DNA of 64,000 nt from NCBI GenBank assembly GCA_000750105.3, contig JPHH03000009.1:62001-126000 (forward strand). The letters run 5' to 3'. Within the stretch, counting starts at the first letter, position 1. The number at the start of each line of letters is the position of its first letter. Shown here one piece after another: positions 52,211 through 61,770 of this stretch. Position numbers and translations under genes: made by a program. This stretch comes from Tolypocladium sp. Sup5 PDA-1 (taxonomy: Eukaryota > Ascomycota > Sordariomycetes > Hypocreales > Ophiocordycipitaceae). The notes beneath the pieces are model-generated. The model made no database searches. It had not been told where the DNA came from and saw nothing but the letters and a program-made list of their open reading frames with translations.

Positions 52211-52771
52211 ATGGTCTCCTTCAAGCCCCTCGTCCTCCTCCTCGCCGCCGTCTCCGCCGCCCCGTCCCTCGAGGCCTCGCCCCGCGCCCTCGCCACCATC
52301 GAGCAGGTCAACCAGGACGTCGACAACATCGACACCAACGTCAAGCGCCTCACGGGCCTCACGCGCGCCTACCAGGGCGGCGTCCTCGGCGCCACGCGCC
52401 AGCTCGCCGCCCTGTCCGCCGTCTACGCGGCCCTCACCGGCGGCGTCGTGCACTCGGGCCTGCTGCCGGGGACCATCTCGGCCGAGGACGCGATCGGGCT
52501 CGTCGACCACGTGAATCGGACGCTCGCGGTCGACAACCCCATCGCCGTGGACACGCTGATCTCCAAGCGCAAGCAGTTCCAGGATGTGCACGTGGATGGG
52601 TTCATCGCGCCGGCGCTGGAGCTGCTGCTCGTCGGGCATGAGAGCTTCTCGAACAACGTGCTCACGAGGATCCCGGATGATGTGTCACCAGAGCTGGTGG
52701 CAGGGGGCAAGGCGGCTGTGGAGGTGATTTCCGAGGCGTTGCGCAAGGGAATTAGGACTTTCAGGAACTAG
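52211..52771 (+). CDS. HsbA-type cell wall/surface-binding secreted protein
   Basis: Single exon, 186 residues. Signal peptide MVSFKPLVLLLAAVSAAPSLEA. The mature part (RALATIEQVNQDVDNIDTNV, LLPGTISAEDAIGLVDHVN, QFQDVHVDGFIAPALELLL, SFSNNVLTRIPDDVSPELVA) fits the HsbA/cell-wall galactomannoprotein family (PF12296-like). Members bind hydrophobic surfaces or the wall, and in insect or plant pathogens help attachment and cutinase recruitment. No cysteines and no GPI signal are visible. Directly downstream of the four-copy TATA array, suggesting strong or tunable expression. Confidence 0.85.
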   Translation: MVSFKPLVLLLAAVSAAPSLEASPRALATIEQVNQDVDNIDTNVKRLTGLTRAYQGGVLGATRQLAALSAVYAALTGGVVHSGLLPGTISAEDAIGLVDHVNRTLAVDNPIAVDTLISKRKQFQDVHVDGFIAPALELLLVGHESFSNNVLTRIPDDVSPELVAGGKAAVEVISEALRKGIRTFRN

Positions 52772-53078
52772 ACAAAGGTTGGATGTAAACTGGGCGGAGA
52801 AAGACTCAGCAGTGAACAGTTGATGAGGTATCATGTAAAATAAATAGACTTATGCTCGCAAATACATTAAGGTAGCTGCGTCATAACCAGAAGCCAGTCA
52901 ACAACAGCCTAATGGCATGTAGCCTTGAGCGCAGGTTCTCGTAATAATAAGTGGTATCCATAAACCCGCAAGCGATGACCTTCCCTTCCCCGTAACTCCT
53001 CGACCCATTAATCCGTGTGCGTCTTTAACCGCCATGCCGCAGGGTACTTCAATGCGAGGTATATACATCCCGTAACCC
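52772..53078. other. Convergent intergenic region
   Basis: Between HsbA (+) and the MARVEL-like gene (-). Nothing seen. Confidence 0.5.
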
Positions 53079-54124
53079 TTACTGCTGGGGGTACGGTTGT
53101 TGCGGCGGCGGCGAGGTGGTGGCAGGAGGAGCGTAATGCTCCTGCTGATGCGCGGAGAGCTCGCTGCCTTGCGGCTGCTGGTACTGCTGGGGAGGGTACT
53201 GCTGGGGAGGGTACTGCTGAGGAGGGTACTGGGCGTACGCCTGCTGGTCCTGGGGAGGCGGCGAGTAGGCACCCTGGGGAGGCGGCGAGTACGCGGGCTG
53301 CTGCTCGTAGGGGCTCTGGACCGGCTGAGGGGGGTGCTGGGCCAGCGGCTGCTGCTGGTACTGGCCGGTCGCTTGAGGCTGGAGGGGCTGCTGCTGCTCG
53401 ACCTTGGGCTCCATCTGGTAGTTGTTGGCGGTGGCCGTGGTCGTGGTCGTGGTGCCGATGGGGAAGCGGCCATTCTTGCGGCCGCCGAGGAACTGCAGCA
53501 GCGTCCAGACAAAGGTAGCGATGAACAGGATCCTAGTCCGTGTAAGCCAACATAAAACGCAGCCTGAGAAGAGCAAGACAACTCACCACACCAGGGCGCC
53601 GAGGCCGGCAATGGCAGACATCTCGTCCATGCCCCTCTTGAACAATATTCCGACGTCGCGCTTGCGGAAGCAGTTTATGGCGTTGAAGGCGCCCCCGTTG
53701 TCGTAGCAGTTGCCCACGGACACGGGCACCTTGAACAGGGCGCGCTTGGCGGCGACGGCGGCCCACGCGGCGAGCCACAGGATGAGCAGGAAGGCGTCGA
53801 GCGCGAGCACCGCGACGATGTGGTAGCCGGCGTGCGCGGCGAAGACCTTTTCCGTGACGAGGGCGTAGGCGACGATGACCCAGGTGAGGACGGACTGGCA
53901 GCGGGTGTTAGTCAGGTGATGATGCTGCGAGGGGAGGATGTAAGAGGGGGACGTACCACTGCAATGGCGAGGCCGAGCTCATCGAGGTACAGGCCGTGGG
54001 CAATGTCGGCGGCGAGGGCGAGGACGATTAGGGAGAGGACGACCTGGGCGATGCGGACGGCAAAGACCCAGATGGGCGTCTTGAGGATGTGGTCGCTGAC
54101 GACCTTTTCGTGAGTCTGCTCCAT
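53079..54124 (-). CDS. MARVEL-like four-helix membrane protein with Gln/Pro-rich tail
   Basis: Exons 54124-53957, 53894-53587, 53532-53079; 309 residues. Four membrane helices: IWVFAVRIAQVVLSLIVLAL, VLTWVIVAYALVTEKVF, VAVLALDAFLLILWLAAWAA and ILFIATFVWTLLQFL. Between helices 3 and 4 is an extracytosolic loop with two Cys (GNCYDNGGAFNAINCF), as in fungal MARVEL proteins. The C-terminal ~140 residues are cytosolic, low-complexity Gln/Pro/Tyr, with PPQQY units repeated three times (18-bp repeat at about 53180-53235) and AYSPPPQ twice. Likely plasma membrane or eisosome-linked by family; role unknown. Confidence 0.8.
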
Positions 54125-54275
54125 GGCGGCGTGGGTTTCCCAAACACTCTCTAGCTTCGTCCTGGTTGTCGTCCGAGTTGTCGTCCTGGCTGTCGACTCA
54201 AGCTGGGCGTACGGGTCTCAGATCACAACAACCAGGAACAGGACCGGCGGCACCACCGTGGCGTCCCAGCACCCG

Positions 54276-54281
54276 CCTTAT
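54276..54281 (-). promoter_or_regulatory. TATA-like box of the MARVEL-like gene
   Basis: TATAAG on the minus strand, about 150 bp upstream of ATG 54124. Confidence 0.4.
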
Positions 54282-55261
54282 AACCATTTCCTCCCACGCA
54301 GCCCCCGTCCCTGTCCGCACATGGGCACATCCTCAGCCCCGTAGCGAGGCATTCTCGCCTGCAGAAAGCCAAGTAGGCCAGGGCATCGGAGCATTGGGCC
54401 ACTGGTAAAACATGGGCTGCTAGAATGAGCCTGCCGGCCCCGTGCCGCAACGCCCGCTCGCTAGTCTCTCAGCCGCACTGGCTGGAACCACCCGTTGGGC
54501 TGAACGGCTGCGGGTGTGAGTGGGCTGCTGGGCTGCTGGGCTGCCCGTCACGCATGGACAATCATTTCATCATGCTGCCAGAGCTCGCAGAGCCGCTTGC
54601 TCGACGCCCGGGGAGACATGGAAGCCCAGGGCTGAGATGGCTGGCGTTTGGGAGGGAACCCTGGGGGTCGAGACTGGGCGAATGGCTGCAATGCCGCTAA
54701 ACCATGGCTTGAGGAAACGCAATGGGCCTCTGTGGCAAGCAGAGCAGTTTAAAATTGCGAGCGCCAGTCTCGCACATGTCGTGTAATCCCGAGCACAAGA
54801 GCTCTGCGCCCTTGCGGCTCACGGTTGCTCACCTCACCCTGAAAGGAAATGCGTATCACCAGACACTTCACCCGCCCTGCGACGGGAGGCTGTTTTAAGC
54901 TATTTGCTAAGCTATGCCACGAGGTTATCCCAAATTAGGCCCGGGGAAACGAGCACGCTGGCGGACCAATTCCGCAGCCCCTGTCCTTTTTTTCTCTCTC
55001 CCAATTAATAATCGGCGATGAATAATATCGTGCTCGAGCAAGGGGCTGATAGGCGGAAGTGGCTTGCACCCCTGCTCGACCAGCGCACCGATTCAGCCCG
55101 GAAGAGGCGGAGCACGATGAGCTTGTCTTGTTCATTACAGCGTGTTGCCGCTGGACATGGGACGCGGCAATCTGCACGACGCCGGTCCTCGGCTTCGGAT
55201 GCACGGCATCTGCTGGGCTGATTCATGAGGCTGAAGGGCGACTCTCACAGAGACCGAGAGC
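54282..55261. other. Intergenic region
   Basis: About 1 kb between the MARVEL-like gene promoter and the 3' end of xylitol dehydrogenase. A CTGGGCTGCTGGGCTG short repeat lies at about 54522-54545. No gene supported. Confidence 0.45.
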
Positions 55262-56405
55262 TCACAGCTTCTCGTTGGGCCCGGCAATGAGGATCTTGAT
55301 GACCTCGCCCTCCTTGACCTTCTTGAAGGCCTCCTCGGCCTGCTCAAACGGCACGACCTGCGACACGAGCTTCTTGACGTCCACCTTGCCGCTGGCCACG
55401 AGCTCGACGGCGAGGTCGTAGTCGCCCGGCCCGTACCGGAAGCTGCCCTTGGCCGTCACCTCCTTGAGGCACATGGCCATGATGGGGAACGTGATGTCGC
55501 TCTTGCCCATGCCGCCCTGCACGTAGGTGCCGCCCACGCGCACGACGTGCAGGCTCGTCTGGATCGACGGCTCCGCGCCGCTGGCGTCGATGACGGCGTC
55601 GGCGCCCCGGGGCAGGCCGGCCGCCTCCCGGATGGCCCTTGCGTTGTCCTCGGGCGAGATGCGCTGCGAGAGGTACGTGTGCGTCGCCGCGAGCCCGCGC
55701 GCAAAGTCGAGCTTGGACGGCACAATGTCCACGCTGACGACCTTGCTCGCGCCGTACGCCCTCGCCACGGCCGCGCACAGGACGCCCACCGGGCCCGCGC
55801 CCATGACGACGACCGACTGGCCCGGCTTGACGTCGGCTTGCTTGACGATGTGCACCGCCACGGCCAGCGGCTCGACCAGCGCGCCCTCCTGCAGCGACAC
55901 GCCGTCCGGCAGCTTGTAGCAGAAGTCGGCCGGCGCCGTCCACAGGCCCGTCAGCGTGCCGTGGTGCGGCGGCGTCGCGGCGAAGACCATGTCCGGGCAG
56001 AGGTTGTACCGCCCGGCGCGGCAGTCGGCGCACCGGCGGCACGGGTAGCCCGGCTCGAGGGCGACGCGGTCCCCCGGCCGGAGGTGCGTGACGGCGGAGC
56101 CGGCCTCGACGACGGTGCCGGCGGACTCGTGGCCGAGGACCATGGGCTCGCGCACGACGAAGTGCCCGATGGCGCCGTGCTGCCAGTAGTGCACGTCGGA
56201 GCCGCAGATGCCCGTGTAGTTGATGGCGACGAGCACGTCGTGCGGGTCCTGCAGCGCGGGCTTGGGGCGCTGCTCGAAGGAGACGTCGAGGGGCTTGTTG
56301 AGCACGAAGGAGAGGTTCTGCGCGTCAAGTGTCAGCGAGGCCAATGCATGGACAATTCGACGGCCGTACGCTCATCTCATCCTTGTTGATGGTCGGGGCC
56401 GCCAT
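55262..56405 (-). CDS. xdhA: Xylitol dehydrogenase (zinc-dependent MDR family)
   Basis: Exons 56405-56370 (MAAPTINKDEMS) and 56317-55262; 363 residues, the usual family length. Catalytic zinc ligands: Cys in TGICGSDVHYW (about residue 50) and His/Glu in MVLGHESAGTV. Structural zinc cysteines in CRRCADCRAGRYNLC. NAD-binding GxGxxG as GAGPVG, with Asp in VVSVDIVPSKLDFA favouring NAD over NADP. It oxidises xylitol (and often sorbitol) to xylulose in the pentose pathway. The 52-bp intron has a CTGAC branch and its splicing gives the expected start. Very GC-rich; the antisense frame at 55547 is spurious. It could instead be a sorbitol dehydrogenase paralogue. Confidence 0.85.
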
Positions 56406-57755
56406 TGTGACTGTGCTGCGTCGTCTGCAACGCGATTCTTCGATATCAATGACGTGTTGGTGATGCTGTTTAGAGGAGGGACACGGCGCGGGATGGTGAC
56501 TGGTGAGCTCTGCTGGTTGCCAATGAACAACTGAAGAGTGCAGTATCGAATACTAATCGAACGATGAAGGAGCAGAAGAGGCGGACAGACTCAATAAATA
56601 CCACAATTCCTCACCCGCTCACCCCGCTCGCACACATGTCATGCCACGATCACGATGCGGTGCTACCTTTTCCATCTCCCCGCCATCAGAAATTCCACAT
56701 TCCCAGCCCAAGCTCCCCGAAAAAGGGTCGGCCCCAGAAGGGAGCTGTGCGGGAGAGCTTGCATTTAGCCACTTTACCCGCGCCAATGGGCGTGGCGAGC
56801 GCCTCTTTCGGCGTGTCCACAGGGGCCGTGGGGGCTCTCGGGGAGTTCGGTGAGTGCGCGGGGGAGGGTTTGCGCTCGGGGAGGTCGGTCGGGCGAGCGA
56901 CTGATCTTGTAACTCGCAAGCCTCAATATCGCGTTGGCCAAACGGGTCAAACGGGCCAAACAAACTGCTGGAGTGTCGTATATAAGGCGTAGAGGCTGAA
57001 TGTGACAGAGGCGGCCGCTCCATTTGTTTCCCGCCAAATGAATGTTTACATGGCACCTCTATGTATTACAGGTGCAACTTCACGTAAAAGTTCCCGTCCT
57101 GAAGCAACCACAACTCGCTCCCGCGCCGAAACGATGGTTTTCTCCGCCAAGCCAGGACAGCTTCAACGACCCTTCGGTCCCCAACGCCATCGGCCTGGTG
57201 ACGCTGGCAATTTGAAGAACAAGCAAGGAGAACAGATTGATGGGATCAACGACTTGTAAAGAGCGGAGACGAAGCAAATATCGACTAGGAGAAGCTGAAT
57301 CGATTGGAAATGGTGGGAGAAATCACCGCTTTAAGTAGATTTAAAAGACACTACTCCCTCTCCCGTAGCCGTCACGCGTAGGCGACGACTGGCCATGTCA
57401 GTAATGAGGATTTTTAAAAAATGAGTCAATGGTGTACCAATTTTGTCTGGTGTTGGCTCGTGTCTCGGCTTCGAGCCAGTAACAGGGCTCCGGTACTTCG
57501 TACGCCCGTCCCTGTTCGGACCCCTAGATTTGCAGCCCGCAAATTATAACAAACATCATACCAGCAAGCACGCGGCAATCTATTTCTATTCCAATCTCTT
57601 TCGCGTGACATCTAAGCCTTCGGCTCGTTGGCCTTGAATAGCTTCAGTCCTGCAGCTGAACAAGGTCTCTCGAGCATTCACTAGCCATCCATTCCAGCCT
57701 TTGGGGGTGACGAACTTCCCCTCCTCACTACTTCGTACACCTTCCCAATCTCGCG
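56406..57755. other. Divergent intergenic region
   Basis: About 1.35 kb between xylitol dehydrogenase (-) and the second APH-like gene (+). Short frames on both strands show no motif. No gene or repeat supported. Confidence 0.45.
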
Positions 57756-58706
57756 ATGCTCACCGTCCCCAATGGCACCGAAAGGCAGCGGCCACGCATC
57801 GACATCTCATCTCTACCCGACAGTTCAAAGATGGAGATTGACTTTCATGATACTTCGTTCTTTCAACTCAGCCCAGATCCCTTTCCCCAACTGCCAACGC
57901 CTGCCTCGATTCTTCAACAATGGCCGAATCACGGAGCCGGCGTCCTCAAATTTGAGCATTTAAATCTCGCCGTCAAGTTCGGAGATTCTTCTTACCTGAG
58001 AGTGGAGGAAGCACAAGCAATGCGAGCAATCAGACAAGCGTTTCCGCACAACGACGTCCCTGTGCCGGATGTTTTTGGCTGGAGAAAGCACGGTGACCAA
58101 ATCTTCATATACATGAATCTGGTCCGCGGCCAGACATTGCGAGAGGCATGGCAATCTCTGACCGAAGCGGATAAGAAGTCAATCTGCGGTGAACTGAGCC
58201 GTATTGTCGCGGCGCTAAGGCGGATCACCCAAGACTCGTCTAACCGTTTTATCGGTATGTCGCTTAACCCTTTGTCTTGTTCGCCTTCTTGGCTGCACAC
58301 TTACCCAGATCTAGGATCTATCAATGGCGGGACTGTCCAAGACAGGTTCTTCAAGCTTGATTATGAAGAGGGGCCATTCTTTACAATCAAGTCTTTCAAT
58401 GATTGGTTGCTCGCTGCAGCCACCCGTCAAAGACCCAGGCCTGATGGAGTCGCTGGTCCATATCGAGACTTCTTCCCCGATAGCGGCAACACATACTTCA
58501 CTCATGGGGGCCTCACCCTCGGAAACATCATCGTTTCGGGCATCCCCGGATCTCGAAGGATCGCTGGTATTGTAGACTGGGAACAGGCTGGTTGGTATCC
58601 GGAGTACTGGGAGTACTGTAAAATGTTGTACGGAGTGGAATACACGCATGAATGGCGGAAGGCTGGGTGGGTTGACAAAGTAATGCCATCGTTTGACGAT
58701 GAGTAG
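57756..58706 (+). CDS. APH-fold (phosphotransferase family) protein, HxGL variant, truncated by a stop
   Basis: Exons 57756-58254 and 58315-58706; 296 residues. APH-like blocks: VLKFEHLNLAVKFGDSSYLR with the ATP-site Lys, VPVPDVFGWRKHGDQIFIYM, LVRGQTLREAWQSLTEADKK, FTHGGLTLGNIIVSGIPGSR and IAGIVDWEQAGWYPEYWEYC. The catalytic loop has HGGL in place of HGDL, losing the base Asp, while the following Asn and the metal Asp in VDWE remain. The stop TAG at 58704-58706 appears premature: the same frame continues TAFAEYSSWQCP and then stops at 58746-58748, as I remember family members ending (DEW.AFAEYSLW.CP), so Trp TGG may have become TAG. The intron (58255-58314) is in frame and stop-free. Confidence 0.7.
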   Translation: MLTVPNGTERQRPRIDISSLPDSSKMEIDFHDTSFFQLSPDPFPQLPTPASILQQWPNHGAGVLKFEHLNLAVKFGDSSYLRVEEAQAMRAIRQAFPHNDVPVPDVFGWRKHGDQIFIYMNLVRGQTLREAWQSLTEADKKSICGELSRIVAALRRITQDSSNRFIGMSLNPLSCSPSWLHTYPDLGSINGGTVQDRFFKLDYEEGPFFTIKSFNDWLLAAATRQRPRPDGVAGPYRDFFPDSGNTYFTHGGLTLGNIIVSGIPGSRRIAGIVDWEQAGWYPEYWEYCKMLYGVEYTHEWRKAGWVDKVMPSFDDE

Positions 58707-58748
58707 ACTGCCTTCGCAGAGTACTCTTCGTGGCAGTGTCCGTAGATA

Positions 58749-60638
58749 GGAGTTAATAATCGCTGTACCGGCCAATGCCAGGCACGACCCAATCTGGAGG
58801 AAGCCATAGCGATGATGGTTCGAGTGCTATCGCGGGCCATGCTCCCTCCACCTCAAGCTGGTGAGACTGACCTAGTGAGAGGCAAGTGATTAGGACTGTG
58901 TGGGATGGCATCGGAATCATCTGGGATAGGCTGCAGGGGAAGGGCAGCCAGTGATCAACAGCACGAGTTATGGGCCAGGTCAAAGACAAAAGTTGCTCAA
59001 AGTTCAAAGTTGCTTATGCCAAACAATTGTGCGGGCGTCGAATGCCAACTCTCATCACATTCAGCGCGTTATTGGATGCGCACTGCGGAATTGGGACAGC
59101 ACATCAACAACTAACTCCGAAGTTTGCAAGCTCACCTCAGGCACGTACCCGTGGCATGTTGGGAAATGGACAGTGGGAACGCATCACTTTGCATGTTAAA
59201 CCCGGCACCGCCGCTGCTTCACCAGCGCCACCAGGCAATAATGCACTTCAGCGACCGCGATCTCTGTATAAAGGACATCGTCCGAAATCCTAGACATATT
59301 ACCAAGCAAATATCGGACGCATCTTTCGGCTTGGCTCGGGGTTCCGTTCCATGCCCGGTATTTGAGGCACTGCGCTCCTCGAAAAGGGACCGATTTCTCC
59401 CCTCTAGAAGCGAGATATATTCCGCCGACTCACATATGATGGTCTCCTGTAGACTAAATAAGCAACGATTCCTAAAAAGTTCAATGCAACTAACCTTGTC
59501 CACCATCTCGGTTGGTGTTCGTTCCCGCGGATCCTTCGTTGAATACCTCTCTCCTTTCTTGCCCAGCCTCGGAATGCTATCTCTTAGTTCGGCAAATGCA
59601 GCTTCTAAATGTATGCTATGGGCCTTCTGCATTGTGCGCCTGGACAGAGCTTTAGAAGGTTGGTAACGACCGACTCGACTACTACGTCGGACGACACAGA
59701 TAAGTATGTCAGTGTGTCTCTCGATAACTCAGGGGGGCGCAGAGACATGGCCAGGGTTGGGCGGGTGGAGGAAGTGGTCGGAGTGGTGCAGTGCCGCCGA
59801 GGCCTAGATATAAATGTGATGCGAAGCCACAATAGAGGGAATTAACTCAGTCTATCCCGCTTAGAGCGTAAGATTCTGTCGATCAAGTCGTTCAAGCTAT
59901 TTTGTAAGGTGGTATGGCCTGAGGCGTCACCGTTAGATCAGTCACCTACCATCGAGCCGGCGCCAAGACTAAGCCGAGCAGGAGCGTGAGGGGCGACGAC
60001 ACTAACCAAACTTGGCCGACGCCACACGCCCTCGACAAACGTACATAGAACCACCCAGCACCAGACAGACTCCCAGAGGGCAGAATATTCGGCTTGGCAG
60101 CGCGTATGACCAAGGCATTGGCCCTGTCGCTGTCACGATCGATCATGGCGGATCGAATCGCAGAGAGGGCCCGTCGCCTATGGTAGGCGTAGGCCGGGCC
60201 GCGGGTCACGAGCAAAGTTAGGGACGGCAGTGGGTTTGAGCATGCACATGCACGGCTCTAGAAACCGGTGCTGTACTACGAGTACGAGTACAGACGTATT
60301 CCGCGAGAAGTATTCAGCCATATTTAAGGCTGGTGCCTATTCCTGAAAAATACGCCCAATCGGGCCCTCCCACCGCGCCTTCCGATCTGGGCGTGGTGCC
60401 CTGCTTGCCTGCGTTCCTGCCGCAACCATACTCGTAGCGTGCGGCAAGGTATGCATGCAGCTTACTGTTGCCCGGGGCCCTCACAGGCTCACGCCAACAG
60501 CAGATGCTGCGAGCACAACGGCGGGACCTATGTATAAAACGGTACCCGGCCCCAGCTTTCAACCCAACCGCCTGACCATCGCAACTAAGCACTGAACGAG
60601 AAAAACTCTACCCGGCAACAAGGCCAATATTCTCAATC
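58749..60638. other. Long intergenic region
   Basis: About 1.9 kb. Several short frames on both strands (for example 59124-59666 +) have no recognisable motif or codon pattern. A TATAAAA at 60533-60539 belongs to the next gene. Confidence 0.4.
60533..60539 (+). promoter_or_regulatory. TATA box of the 245-residue hypothetical gene
   Basis: TATAAAA, 100 bp upstream of ATG 60639, in a C-rich leader. Confidence 0.5.
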
Positions 60639-61376
60639 ATGGCGCCTGAATGGGAGAAGGACGAGTTCCGAATGAGCGTTCAAATGGTGACGCGAAATAG
60701 TCTCGCGACTGACGGTACCTGGGGCTTCGTCATCCTTCGTCCCTCAAACGCCGCATCAAACGACGCCGAATGGGCCGCCGCCGTGTCCAAGATTCGCGAC
60801 TGTGTCGCCTACTCGGTCAACTACGAGCGCGTCCATAAAAACCCTAGTCTGGACCCCGAGCCGGATGAGATTGTCCTACGAACCCTCGACTTACCCACGG
60901 TTGATCTACCGCTCGACCCAGGACAGTCTGCCGACCTGGACGATGGGTTGCTGGCCGCGGCGCGTACTCGATTCAACGAGTGGCGTGCCAACCGCCGACG
61001 GGAAGAGCAGAATGAGACTGTCCTAGCTGGCACGTTGAGTATCGAGGTGTGCATCTTGCTCGACGCCGCGACCGTGCGAACGCTGGTATCGGCGGACCCG
61101 GCCACTACCAAATGCTCCATCGTCATGGTAGATCGTGACTGGGACGACATAAAACCGCCCTTCTACGCGGGATGGATGAGGTCGTTGCCGAGACCCTTGG
61201 ATTACCTCTGGTCGGACCTACAAGCCCTGTCGATGAACGAAATTACCGGAGGGCCCGAATTTGAAGGCCAGATTCCACTATACAATGGCTCACCATCGTG
61301 CGTCATGATTGATCCGCCTGGTGGTGTCGGGGCTCGGCTACCGGGAACCCAGAGAGGAACTGGCCGAGGGGTTTGA
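60639..61376 (+). CDS. Hypothetical protein, 245 residues
   Basis: Single exon, ATG 60639 (ATCATGGCG). No signal peptide or membrane helix. The start MAPEWEKDEFRMSVQMVTRN, TWGFVILRPSN and CVAYSVNYERVHKNPSLDPE, and later CSIVMVDRDWDDIKPPFYAGW and PRPLDYLWSDLQAL, look like an ordered, conserved soluble fungal protein, but I do not recognise the family. A TATA box and a downstream AT-rich flank support a real gene. Confidence 0.65.
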   Translation: MAPEWEKDEFRMSVQMVTRNSLATDGTWGFVILRPSNAASNDAEWAAAVSKIRDCVAYSVNYERVHKNPSLDPEPDEIVLRTLDLPTVDLPLDPGQSADLDDGLLAAARTRFNEWRANRRREEQNETVLAGTLSIEVCILLDAATVRTLVSADPATTKCSIVMVDRDWDDIKPPFYAGWMRSLPRPLDYLWSDLQALSMNEITGGPEFEGQIPLYNGSPSCVMIDPPGGVGARLPGTQRGTGRGV

Positions 61377-61770
61377 TCTGTGAGAGCAAGGGGCAGAATA
61401 TTACAATTGATAGCAGCAAACATATATTTCATCGCCGAAACACGCCTTCATCATAAAATTCACACACAAGAGCATGGTAACAAGATCCCGGAAGCCGGTA
61501 AAGACGACATTTTCTTTTAATATTGGGGTTTTTCATCTATAGAGAGAGCACCTTGGTTTGCGGAGAGATTTTGGAGAGTTCAATTTTGGCCCTGCCTATA
61601 CCCCGGATTCTCCCAAAGGCAATCACGACATGAGAAAAATGAAAATTTATTCGCGTAATTCAAGGCACAACCCTCGTACATTGCGTAGCAATGATTCAAG
61701 CTCTGCCTCAACGCATCGCGAGATTTGGTGGAGTATATATATACTAACCCAGAGACGGCTGCGCAGCTCT
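61377..61770. other. Convergent intergenic region
   Basis: AT-rich 3' flanks of the hypothetical gene (+) and the chitinase (-). Nothing seen. Confidence 0.5.

Noticed and set aside
55547..56389. 280-residue + strand ORF over xylitol dehydrogenase
   Set aside because: Antisense shadow; Arg/Ala/Asp-rich and without motif, while the minus strand has full zinc-dehydrogenase motifs.
59124..59666. 180-residue + ORF in the 58.7-60.6 kb gap
   Set aside because: No signal, domain or codon bias; overlapping frames on both strands look equally random.
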